Shown in pieces: positions 1 to 6,070 of a stretch of DNA of 9,522 bases. The notes beneath the pieces are model-generated. The model did not search any database, was not told the origin of the DNA, and worked only from the letters and a program-made list of their open reading frames with translations. The position numbers were made by a program, and so were the translations under genes. Positions within the stretch are counted from its first letter, which is position 1. The number at the start of each line of letters is the position of its first letter. The stretch comes from Gemmatimonadota bacterium (GTDB taxonomy: Bacteria > Gemmatimonadota > Gemmatimonadetes > Gemmatimonadales > Gemmatimonadaceae), in contig JAQBPZ010000018.1 of NCBI GenBank assembly GCA_028287225.1, forward strand, positions 1 through 9,522, read 5' to 3'.

Positions 1-369
1 GCGCACTTCGAGAAGCGGCTGCAGGAGGAGCGCAAGCGCGTGCTGAAGGAGCTCGGCCACTACGACGAGGCGTTCGGCACGTCGACCCAGGAGGCCGACG
101 GAGACCTCAGCAGCTACTCCTTCCACATGGCGGACCAGGGCACCGACGCCATGGAGCGCGAGAAGGCGTTCCTCTTCGCGAGCCAGGAAGGACGCTTCCT
201 CTGGCACATCGACCAGGCGCTGCGCCGGCTCTATCGCTCGCCGGAGACCTTCGGGAAGTGCCACAACTGCGGGGGCGACATCGCGTTCGAGCGCCTCGAC
301 GCGCTGCCGCACGCCCGCTTCTGCATCGAGTGCAAGCAGCGCGAGGAAGATGCAAAGTCGCAGAAGTAA
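1..369 (+). CDS. TraR/DksA-family zinc-finger protein (5' partial)
   Basis: The reading frame is open from base 1, so the true start lies upstream and only the C-terminal 122 residues are seen. A GTG at base 40 is in frame but is probably internal, because the upstream codons already read as an amphipathic, charged helix (HFEKRLQEERKR). The visible part has a helical stretch with the motif HMADQGTDAMERE, then a C4 zinc finger of the DksA type, C-x2-C-x17-C-x2-C (CHNC ... CIEC). Family members bind the secondary channel of RNA polymerase or otherwise tune transcription. The acidic tip differs from E. coli DksA (D-x2-D-x-A), so this is safer as a general TraR/DksA or YlyA-like protein than as DksA itself. 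The gene overlaps the following lspA by 20 bases. The neighbourhood parallels B. subtilis ylyA-lspA-ylyB, which predicts ileS upstream. Confidence 0.9.
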   Translation, partial: AHFEKRLQEERKRVLKELGHYDEAFGTSTQEADGDLSSYSFHMADQGTDAMEREKAFLFASQEGRFLWHIDQALRRLYRSPETFGKCHNCGGDIAFERLDALPHARFCIECKQREEDAKSQK

Positions 370-895
370 CGCAGCGCTCTTCTGGCCCGTGCTCGTCGTC
401 GTCGCGATGATCGATGTCGTGACGAAGGCGATCGCGGTGCGCGCGCTCGTTCCGCAGCGCGTGCCGCACGAGATCGTGGGCAACACGCTGCGCTTCACGC
501 TCGTCTACAACCCCGGCGCCGCCTTCGGGCTGCACCTGGGGGACTACTCGCGCTGGATCTTCACCGCGCTCACGGTCGTGGCGCTGGTGATCCTCGTGCG
601 CCTCTATCGTGCGACCCTGCGCGGCGATCACGCGCGCGTCCTCGCGCTCGCCCTCGTGTGCGCCGGCGCGGTGGGCAACCTGCTCGATCGCCTGCGCTCC
701 GACCTGGGCGTGGTGGACTTTCTCGACGTCGGCATCGGCGACTCGCGCTGGCCGACCTTCAACGTCGCGGACATGGCGGTCAGCACCGGCGCCGTGCTCC
801 TCGCCTGGGTGCTCTGGCAGGAAGACCTCCGCGCCCAGCGCGCGCCGGCCCCCGCGCCGCACGCCCATACTCCCGATACGGGGAACCTCGTCTGA
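350..895 (+). CDS. lspA: Signal peptidase II (lipoprotein signal peptidase), first copy
   Basis: This is an inner-membrane aspartic protease that removes signal peptides from diacylglyceryl-modified prolipoproteins. The 181-residue protein has about four hydrophobic segments (roughly residues 9-30, 69-86, 97-112 and 138-156). Conserved family blocks are present: D22 with K26 in the first helix, YNPGAAF at 53-59, GNLLDR at 109-114, VVDF with D123, and FNVAD with D141. D123 and D141 match the catalytic aspartate pair. The ATG at 350 lies inside the preceding zinc-finger gene. The only GA-rich stretch, GAGGAA, ends just one base before it, so coupled re-initiation is more likely than an independent ribosome site. 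The next in-frame ATG (407) falls inside the first membrane helix and is unlikely to be the start. The Ala/Pro-rich C-terminal tail (residues 160-181) is not a family feature. Copy 2 follows immediately. Confidence 0.95.
   Translation: MQSRRSNAALFWPVLVVVAMIDVVTKAIAVRALVPQRVPHEIVGNTLRFTLVYNPGAAFGLHLGDYSRWIFTALTVVALVILVRLYRATLRGDHARVLALALVCAGAVGNLLDRLRSDLGVVDFLDVGIGDSRWPTFNVADMAVSTGAVLLAWVLWQEDLRAQRAPAPAPHAHTPDTGNLV
880..885 (+). promoter_or_regulatory. Shine-Dalgarno-like site that decides the CTG start of the second lspA
   Basis: GGGGAA sits six bases before the CTG at 892, a good ribosome-binding distance. No ATG, GTG or TTG occurs in frame between this site and the first membrane helix. 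Together with the CTGA overlap with the stop of the first lspA, this makes CTG at 892 the best-supported start. Confidence 0.5.
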
Positions 896-1476
896 GCCAG
901 ACCCTGTCCGAGGCGCCCGGCGCGCCCACCGGCCGCCTCTTCTGGGGCACGGCGCTCGCCGTCATCATCGTCGACCTCGTGAGCAAGCTGCTCGCCGAGC
1001 ACTTCCTGATGCCGCGCTACGTGCCGCACCGCATCATCGGCGACGTCGTGCGCTTCACCCTCGCCTACAACCCGGGCGCGGCGTTCAGCATGTCGCTCGG
1101 TCCCTACTCGCGCTTCATCTTCGGCGCCTTCGCGGTGGTCGCGCTGGTGGTGCTCTGGCGCCTCTACCGCATGACAGGACGTGGCGTGCGGGCCGGCGAC
1201 CGCCTGCGCGTGCTCGCCCTGGGCCTCGCCTGGGGAGGAGCGGCGGGCAACCTGATCGACCGGTTCCGCAGCCCACAGGGCGTGGTGGACTTCATCGACA
1301 TCGGCCTGGGCGACGTGCGCTTCTGGACCTTCAACGTCGCCGACTCCGCGGTGACCATCGGGGCGATCGCGCTGGCCTGGTCGCTGTCGCAGGAGGAGCG
1401 GGAGGCCTCGGCCGCCGCGGGCGCCGCGCCGCTCGCGGCGGACGTCCGGCCGGACGCATCGCGTCCCGAGGCGTGA
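892..1476 (+). CDS. lspA: Signal peptidase II, second tandem copy (probable CTG start)
   Basis: This is a second complete lipoprotein signal peptidase, 194 residues from CTG 892. All family blocks are intact: D28 and K32 in helix 1, YNPGAAF at 59-65, GNLID with N120 and D123, VVDF with D133, and FNVAD with D151. D133 and D151 correspond to the catalytic pair. By eye it is about 55% identical to the first copy over the shared core, so this is an old or diverging duplication, not a recent one. The frame is open far upstream, but that part reads as the out-of-frame shadow of the first lspA (Arg/Pro-rich) and has no family similarity. Conserved sequence begins at GRLFW, just after 892. A C-terminal Ala-rich tail follows the last helix. 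It ends in a 4-base GTGA overlap with the pseudouridine synthase gene. The start codon is the least certain part of this call. Confidence 0.88.
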   Translation: MSQTLSEAPGAPTGRLFWGTALAVIIVDLVSKLLAEHFLMPRYVPHRIIGDVVRFTLAYNPGAAFSMSLGPYSRFIFGAFAVVALVVLWRLYRMTGRGVRAGDRLRVLALGLAWGGAAGNLIDRFRSPQGVVDFIDIGLGDVRFWTFNVADSAVTIGAIALAWSLSQEEREASAAAGAAPLAADVRPDASRPEA

Positions 1477-2492
1477 GCGGCGGAGGCTCCGGCGCCGCCG
1501 CCGGACCGGTCGTCACGCGGCATGACCTGACCGCCGCGGACGACGCCGGTCGACTCGACCTGTTCGTCGCCTCGGCGCTGGAGCTGTCGCGCACCCAGGC
1601 CGCCACCCTCATCGCCACCGGCCACGTGACGGTGGAGGGGCGTGCCGAGCGCGCGAGCTATCGCCCATCGCCGGGCGAGCGGGTGCAGGTGACGATCGCC
1701 GCGCCCACCACCCGCACGGTGGAGGGGGAGGACATCCCCGTCGTCGTGGCCTACGAGGACGACGACGTGCTCGTCGTCGACAAGCCCGCCGGCATGGTGG
1801 TGCATCCCGCGCCGGGCAACTGGACCGGCACCCTCGTCAACGCCCTCAAGGGGCGCGGCGGCGCGCTCTCGGACCTCGGCGGCGAGGACCGGGAGGGCAT
1901 CGTGCACCGGCTCGACAAGGAGACCTCGGGTCTCCTGCTCGTGGCCAAGACGGACCGCGCGCACCGCGTGCTCGGCGCCGCGATGCAGCGCCGGGAGATC
2001 GTCCGGCGCTATGCCGCGCTCTCCTGGGGGCACCTCCCCGACGACCGGCTCACCGTGGACAAGCCCATCGCCAGGGACCCGCGAGACCGAAAGCGTATGG
2101 CGATCGTCAGTACAGGACGGGCGGCCCGAACGGACTTCGTGCGGCTCGCCAGGTTCGACGTCGTGGACCTGCTGCGCGCGCACCTGCACACCGGGCGGAC
2201 GCACCAGATCCGCGTGCATCTGTCCTCGGTCGGGCATCCGGTGGTGGGCGACGATACGTATGGAGGCGGCGGTGGACGGCGTCTGGTGACGCTGCCCCCG
2301 AAGCGTCACTTCCTCCATGCGGCGTGGCTCCGCTTCCGGCATCCCGCATCGGGCGACGAGGTCGAGCTGCGCTCCCCGCTTCCGCCGGACCTCGTGAGCG
2401 CGCTCGCGAGTGCGGCGGGGCCGGATTCATCGATTGGAAACACCGACCCGCTGGAGTACTTTGGGTTCTTCTCAGACGACGACCATCCTTGA
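1473..2492 (+). CDS. rluD: RluD/RluA-family 23S rRNA pseudouridine synthase
   Basis: This enzyme converts uridine to pseudouridine in RNA. For RluD-type members the target is the helix 69 loop of 23S rRNA, but the exact target here cannot be fixed from sequence. The 339-residue protein has an N-terminal S4 RNA-binding domain (about 26-80, starting GRLDLFVAS) and then the catalytic domain. The signature HRLDKETSG contains the catalytic aspartate D148. Other family blocks are DDDVLVVDKPAGMVVHP near 96-112 and HTGRTHQIRVHL further on. The GTG start at 1473 overlaps the lspA stop (GTGA). The frame stays open upstream to base 609, but that part is a shadow of the two lspA genes. The last 20 or so residues (SSIGNTDPLEY onward, acidic and aromatic) extend past the usual family end, in a locally AT-richer stretch that also overlaps the cheW start. 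Equivalent to ylyB in the B. subtilis gene order. Confidence 0.93.
   Translation: MSGGGSGAAAGPVVTRHDLTAADDAGRLDLFVASALELSRTQAATLIATGHVTVEGRAERASYRPSPGERVQVTIAAPTTRTVEGEDIPVVVAYEDDDVLVVDKPAGMVVHPAPGNWTGTLVNALKGRGGALSDLGGEDREGIVHRLDKETSGLLLVAKTDRAHRVLGAAMQRREIVRRYAALSWGHLPDDRLTVDKPIARDPRDRKRMAIVSTGRAARTDFVRLARFDVVDLLRAHLHTGRTHQIRVHLSSVGHPVVGDDTYGGGGGRRLVTLPPKRHFLHAAWLRFRHPASGDEVELRSPLPPDLVSALASAAGPDSSIGNTDPLEYFGFFSDDDHP
2434..2462 (+). promoter_or_regulatory. Possible sigma-70-like promoter before the chemosensory genes
   Basis: TTGGAA (2434-2439, four of six matches to a -35 box) and TACTTT (2457-2462, three of six to a -10 box) are separated by exactly 17 bases. They lie in a stretch clearly richer in A and T than its surroundings, at the functional boundary between the rRNA-modification gene and cheW. 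The boxes are weak. A transcript from here would begin downstream of the preferred TTG start of cheW, so either the promoter or that start would have to be wrong. Treat as a candidate only. Confidence 0.2.
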
Positions 2493-2919
2493 GACGCTGG
2501 CGGCCGCGCGCACCCTCCTGTTCCGGGTGGGCACGAGCACCTACGGCTGCGACATCGATGCGGTCCGGGAGATCATCCCATATCGGCGCGCCACGCGGTT
2601 GCCTGGCGCGCCGGCGTATGTCCAGGGACTGGTGAACCTGCGCGGGACCATCGTGACGGTGCTGGACCTCGGCATCCGGCTCGATCCGTCGCGCGATCCG
2701 GTGCGCGAGGGGTCGATCATCCTCGCGCAGCACGGCTCGCGCAACGTCGGCGTGGCGGTGGACGAGGTGATGGACGTGCAGGCGATCACCGAAGATCCCG
2801 TGGAGACGGGCGCCCTCGGCGACGATCGTGGGGGGCTCGTACGCGGGTTGGGACATCTGGAGGGTGACGTCGTTGCCCTCATCGACATTCACACGCTGGT
2901 CACGCAGGTATTGCTCTAA
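2461..2919 (+). CDS. cheW: CheW-like chemotaxis coupling protein
   Basis: CheW links receptors to the kinase CheA in cytoplasmic signalling arrays. The 152-residue product is a single CheW domain. It opens LLFRVGTSTYGCDIDAVREI (residues 19-38), continues with VQGLVNLRG (54-62; NLRG is the family hallmark) and TVLDLGIRL, then the GVAVDEVMDV segment, and ends in VVALIDIHTLV. These are the normal blocks of a stand-alone CheW of usual length. The TTG at 2461 was chosen because GGAG lies four bases upstream (2453-2456) and it leaves a typical short N-terminal lead. A GTG at 2410 and a TTG at 2434 are in-frame alternatives that would add 17 or 9 residues with no visible family similarity. The gene overlaps the end of the pseudouridine synthase by 32 bases and precedes cheY by 11 bases. 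No receptor gene is adjacent. Confidence 0.88.
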   Translation: MGSSQTTTILETLAAARTLLFRVGTSTYGCDIDAVREIIPYRRATRLPGAPAYVQGLVNLRGTIVTVLDLGIRLDPSRDPVREGSIILAQHGSRNVGVAVDEVMDVQAITEDPVETGALGDDRGGLVRGLGHLEGDVVALIDIHTLVTQVLL

Positions 2920-2924
2920 GGGGG
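2918..2924 (+). promoter_or_regulatory. Ribosome-binding site of cheY
   Basis: AAGGGGG, overlapping the cheW stop codon, lies six bases before the GTG start of cheY. It is one of the clearest Shine-Dalgarno-like sites in the window and supports GTG 2931 as the start. Confidence 0.55.
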
Positions 2925-2930
2925 CACCGA

Positions 2931-3293
2931 GTGAGTCATACGGTTCTGATCTGCGACGACGCGATCTTCATGCGCACCATGGTCGGCGACATCCTGCAGC
3001 AGGCGGGGTTCGAGATCGTCGGTGAGGCCGAGACGGGCGTGCAGGCCGTGGAGAAGTACAAGCTGCTGAAGCCGGACCTCGTCACGATGGACATCGTGAT
3101 GCCGGACATGGGCGGCATCGACGCGGTGCGGGAGATCACGAAGTTCGACCCGTCCGCCAAGGTCCTCATGTGCAGCGCGATGGGCCAGCAGGCCCTGGTC
3201 GTGGAGGCCATCCAGGCCGGCGCGAAGGACTTCGTGGTGAAACCCTTCCAGCCGAGCCGAGTGCTCGAAGCCGTACAGCGCGTGCTGGGGTGA
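2931..3293 (+). CDS. cheY: Chemotaxis response regulator CheY
   Basis: This is a stand-alone receiver domain (120 residues) that accepts phosphate from CheA and passes the signal to a motor or other effector. All conserved residues are present: acidic pair D9/D10, phospho-acceptor D54 in TMDIVMPDM, S82 in CSAMGQQ, and K104 in VVKPF. No output domain follows. The segments CDDAIFMRTM, LVTMDI, CSAMGQQ and AIQAGAKDFVVKPFQ resemble the Thermotoga/Bacillus type of CheY more than the E. coli type. This fits the CheC phosphatase encoded nearby and the absence of cheZ. The start is GTG with a good ribosome site. Whether the target is a flagellar switch or a pilus or gliding regulator cannot be read from the sequence. 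Confidence 0.96.
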   Translation: MSHTVLICDDAIFMRTMVGDILQQAGFEIVGEAETGVQAVEKYKLLKPDLVTMDIVMPDMGGIDAVREITKFDPSAKVLMCSAMGQQALVVEAIQAGAKDFVVKPFQPSRVLEAVQRVLG

Positions 3294-3395
3294 CGCCCCC
3301 GGCACCACCGCTCTGCAGGGGAACCGCACCCGCCCACCATCCCGCCGCCTTCGCCGCCCTGCGCGGCTCCTCCTCCTCCCAGACGTCTGCCGCGC
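3294..3395 (+). other. Intergenic gap between cheY and cheA
   Basis: This 102-base gap is the largest non-coding stretch in the window. It is C-rich and holds a short inverted repeat, GCCGC (3353-3357) with GCGGC (3363-3367) around a 5-base loop. A pyrimidine tract of repeated CTC/CCT units (about 3367-3380) follows. There is no T run, so an intrinsic terminator is not supported, and no AT-rich promoter boxes are visible. No Shine-Dalgarno-like site precedes the cheA start. Confidence 0.5.
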
Positions 3396-5393
3396 GTGGA
3401 TAGCGCCCAGTACGCCGAGCTCTTTCTCACGGAGAGCCGCGAGCACGTGTCCGCCATCAACCACTCGCTGCTCGAGCTCGAGCGCGGGGAGGGGGGGGCG
3501 GAGCCCGTGGGTGCCATCTTCCGGTCCGTCCACACGATCAAGGGCATGAGCGCGACGATGGGCTACGGCCCCGTCGCGTCGCTGTCGCACGAGCTGGAGA
3601 CGCTGCTGGACCGGGTGCGGCAGGGCAGGCGCACCATCGACCCGCCCCTCATGGACCTGCTCTTTCGCTCGGCGGACGTGCTCGAGGGAGCCATCGAGGC
3701 GGCGGTCGGCGGCGACGCCACGCGCGTGGACGTGGAACCGCTCGTCGCCGCGCTGAAGGCCGATTCGGCCCGCAACGGGGCGAGCGGACCGGCGGCCGGG
3801 GGGGCGCGCGCCGGTGGCGTGCCGGCGCCCTCCGCCCCCGATGTGGGCGCATGGACGGCGGCGGCGCCCGCGGGGGCCGGCCTGCTCGTCCGCGTGCGCC
3901 TCGCCACGGACACTGCGCTGAAGGGGGTTCGCGCATTCCTCGTCGTGCAGGCCGCCCGCGCGCTCGGCGAGGTGACGTCGTGCAGTCCGGCGGTCGAGCA
4001 GCTTCAGGCCGACGAGTTCGACCACGACCTCGCGCTCCGGCTCCAGACGACCCGCACCGCCGAGGAGGTGGAAGCGGCGCTGCGCACCGCGGGCGACGTG
4101 GTGGAGGTGCGCACCGGCGAAGATCCCGTCGTCACGCCCTCCCTGTCCGACACGATCGCCGACATGGGCGACACGGGCGAGTTCTCGGCGCTCAGCGGCG
4201 CCCCCGCGCGTGCGCCCGCCGGTGATGGCACCTCCGCGTCGGGCGCCGTGCGCCAGCAGCGCAGCGTGCGCATCGACCTGCGGCGCCTGGACAACCTGAT
4301 GAACCTCATCGGCGAGCTCGTGATCACGCGGGGCCGCCTGTCCCAGATCTCCGTGGCGCTCAACGATCCGGCGCTCGCCGAGACCGTCGCCCAGGCCACG
4401 CGCCTCGTCGCCGATCTGCAGGACGAGATCATGACCAGCCGGATGGTCCCCGTGTGGCAGGTGTTCGACCGCTTTCCGCGCCTCGTGCGCGACGCGGCGC
4501 GCTCGGTGGGCAAGTCGGTCGATCTCGTCATCGAGGGCAAGGAGGTGGAGCTCGACCGCTCGATGCTCGACGAGGTCGGCGACCCGATCGTCCACCTGCT
4601 GCGCAATGCGGTGGACCACGGCATCGAGACGCCCGACGTGCGCCGTGCGGCCGGCAAGCCGGAGCAGGGACGCCTCACCCTGAGCGCGCTGCGCGACCGC
4701 TCGGCCGTGGCCATCCGCGTGTCGGACGACGGCCGCGGCATCGATCGCGATCGCGTCCTCCGTCGCGCCATCGCCGACGGGCTGGTGGAGTCCACGCGCA
4801 CCGAGCTGACCGACGAGGAGCTGCTGCGGCTCATCTCGCGCGCGGGCTTCAGCACCGCCGAAACCATCACCGACCTCTCCGGCCGCGGTGTCGGGATCGA
4901 CGCGGTCTACAACCGCGTGCGTGCCCTCGGCGGCTCGGTGGACATCCGCACCGCGCCGGGCAAGGGCACCACCGTCACGCTGCGCCTGCCGCTCACCCTC
5001 GCCATCGTGCGCTCGCTCCTGGCCCGCATCGGCGACGAGACGTACGCCGTGCCGATGACGCACGTGAGCGAGACGGTGGAGCTGCATCCGAAGATCCTGC
5101 GGACCCTCAAGGGACGCGAGATGCTCATGCTGCGGGACGAGGTGCTGCCGGTGATGCGGCTGCGGCAGCTCATGGGATACGACGGTGCGCCGAAGCGCGG
5201 CCTGGAGCAGGTGGTGATCGTCGAGATGGCGGAGCGGCGGGCTGGTCTCGTCGTGGACGACCTGATCGGGCAGCAGGAAATCGTCGTCAAGCAGTTCGAC
5301 GGCGTGCGGGAGGGCCTCGCGCTGTTCGGCGGCGCCACCATTCTCGGCGATGGGGCTCCGGCACTCATCATCGACGTCAGCAGTCTTCTTTAA
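3396..5393 (+). CDS. cheA: Chemotaxis histidine kinase CheA
   Basis: This is the central kinase of the chemosensory array. It autophosphorylates on a histidine and passes the phosphate to CheY. The 665 residues show the standard five-domain order: P1/HPt (1 to about 105) with phosphorylated H46 in HTIKGMSA; an Ala/Pro/Gly linker; a P2-like CheY-docking domain (about 163-240); a second linker; P3 dimerisation (290 to about 355, RRLDNLMNLIGELV); P4 ATPase (about 360-530) with N404 in LLRNAVDHG, DDGRGID (444-450) and GRGVGID (496-502); and P5 CheW-like (about 535-665). All kinase motifs are intact. The GTG start matches the family N-terminus (YAELFLTESREH) but has no visible ribosome site. A run of eight G (3491-3498) lies in the HPt region and a run of seven (3798-3804) in the first linker. 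cheC begins 11 bases after the stop. Confidence 0.97.
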   Translation: MDSAQYAELFLTESREHVSAINHSLLELERGEGGAEPVGAIFRSVHTIKGMSATMGYGPVASLSHELETLLDRVRQGRRTIDPPLMDLLFRSADVLEGAIEAAVGGDATRVDVEPLVAALKADSARNGASGPAAGGARAGGVPAPSAPDVGAWTAAAPAGAGLLVRVRLATDTALKGVRAFLVVQAARALGEVTSCSPAVEQLQADEFDHDLALRLQTTRTAEEVEAALRTAGDVVEVRTGEDPVVTPSLSDTIADMGDTGEFSALSGAPARAPAGDGTSASGAVRQQRSVRIDLRRLDNLMNLIGELVITRGRLSQISVALNDPALAETVAQATRLVADLQDEIMTSRMVPVWQVFDRFPRLVRDAARSVGKSVDLVIEGKEVELDRSMLDEVGDPIVHLLRNAVDHGIETPDVRRAAGKPEQGRLTLSALRDRSAVAIRVSDDGRGIDRDRVLRRAIADGLVESTRTELTDEELLRLISRAGFSTAETITDLSGRGVGIDAVYNRVRALGGSVDIRTAPGKGTTVTLRLPLTLAIVRSLLARIGDETYAVPMTHVSETVELHPKILRTLKGREMLMLRDEVLPVMRLRQLMGYDGAPKRGLEQVVIVEMAERRAGLVVDDLIGQQEIVVKQFDGVREGLALFGGATILGDGAPALIIDVSSLL

Positions 5394-5404
5394 CGGATCT
5401 TCCC

Positions 5405-6025
5405 ATGGATGACATTCGCTCGCTGAAGGCGCTGCAGCTGGATGCGCTGCGAGAAGTCGCGAACATCGGGGCCGGCCACGCCGCCACCGCCCTTTCGCAG
5501 ATGATCAACAGCACGATCATGATCAGCGTGCCGACCATCAACGTCTCGCGACTCGAGGAAGTTCCGCCCCAGATCTCCGCCCCCGAGGAGCCGGTGGCCG
5601 CGGTGCTCATGCACATGCTCGGCGACCTCACGGGCCGTACGCTGCTCGTCTTCCCCAAGGCGACGGCGGTCCGGCTGGCCGAGCTGATGCTGCGGCGCCC
5701 GCAGGGCTCCTCGCAGGAGCTGGGCGAGATGGAGCAGTCCGCCATCAAGGAAGCCGGCAACATCCTGAGCAGCGCGTACATGAACGCGCTCAGCGACTTC
5801 ATGGGCATGATGCTGCTGCCGTCGCCGCCGAGCCTCGCCATCGACATGAGCACCGCGGTGCTGACCACGGCGTACCTCCAGTTCGGCTCGGACCGCGACT
5901 ACGTCTTCTGCGTGGAGAGCGAGTTCTTCATGACGGACGTCAGGGAGAAGCTGCGCGGGTTCTTCCTGCTGCTCCCCGACCCGGCGTCGCTCCAGGCGAT
6001 TCTCCGCGCCATCCGGGTCGCGTAG
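5405..6025 (+). CDS. cheC: CheY-P phosphatase CheC
   Basis: CheC removes phosphate from CheY-P and so resets the signal. The 206-residue product has two copies of the CheC active-site pattern (D/S)-x3-E-x2-N-x22-P, and both are complete: D13, E17, N20, P43, and S112, E116, N119, P142. Two sites distinguish it from single-site CheX. Its length and the lack of a C-terminal SpoA/FliN domain distinguish it from FliY. The ATG start at 5405 lies 11 bases after cheA. The frame is open well upstream, but that part is a shadow of cheA. CheC usually works with the deamidase CheD, and no cheD is found in this window. Its presence beside a Bacillus/Thermotoga-type CheY makes a dedicated CheY-CheC pair likely. 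Confidence 0.95.
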   Translation: MDDIRSLKALQLDALREVANIGAGHAATALSQMINSTIMISVPTINVSRLEEVPPQISAPEEPVAAVLMHMLGDLTGRTLLVFPKATAVRLAELMLRRPQGSSQELGEMEQSAIKEAGNILSSAYMNALSDFMGMMLLPSPPSLAIDMSTAVLTTAYLQFGSDRDYVFCVESEFFMTDVREKLRGFFLLLPDPASLQAILRAIRVA

Positions 6026-6030
6026 CGACC
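6016..6030 (+). other. Small perfect hairpin across the cheC stop codon
   Basis: GGTCGC and GCGACC form a perfect 6-base inverted repeat around GTA, enclosing the TAG stop of cheC. A second imperfect stem (about 6031-6050, GGGCGCAG with CTGCCC) follows at once. Neither is followed by a T run, so a factor-independent terminator is not shown. They could slow transcription or protect the 3' end of the che message, or be chance in GC-rich DNA. Confidence 0.25.
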
Positions 6031-6070
6031 GGGCGCAGCCACGTCTGCCCGATAGCTTGCCTCAACGCCC

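Noticed and set aside
658..891. Extension of the second lspA upstream to an in-frame GTG at 658
   Set aside because: The added 78 residues are Arg/Pro-rich shadow sequence of the first lspA, would remove the normal N-terminus, and ignore the ribosome site at 880-885.
609..1472. Long upstream extension of the pseudouridine synthase frame, giving a 627-residue protein
   Set aside because: The extension is the out-of-frame reading of both lspA genes. Family similarity begins just after GTG 1473, which also makes a standard 4-base overlap.
350..1476. Possibility that the two lspA frames are one gene broken by a frameshift
   Set aside because: Each frame holds a full set of membrane helices and both catalytic aspartates, so they are two complete genes.
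2916..5087. A 723-codon open frame on the minus strand opposite cheY and cheA
   Set aside because: The product is His/Arg/Ala-rich with no recognisable motif, and the + strand encodes complete CheY and CheA.
4454..5404. Upstream extension of the cheC frame inside cheA
   Set aside because: The extension is an Arg/Gly/Ala-rich shadow of cheA. The CheC N-terminus with its first active site begins just after ATG 5405.
5405..6025. FliY or CheX as an alternative to CheC
   Set aside because: Two complete phosphatase motifs rule against CheX, and the absence of a C-terminal SpoA/FliN domain rules against FliY.
6016..6050. Intrinsic terminator after cheC
   Set aside because: The stems are short and no T run follows. 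They are listed only as a possible hairpin.
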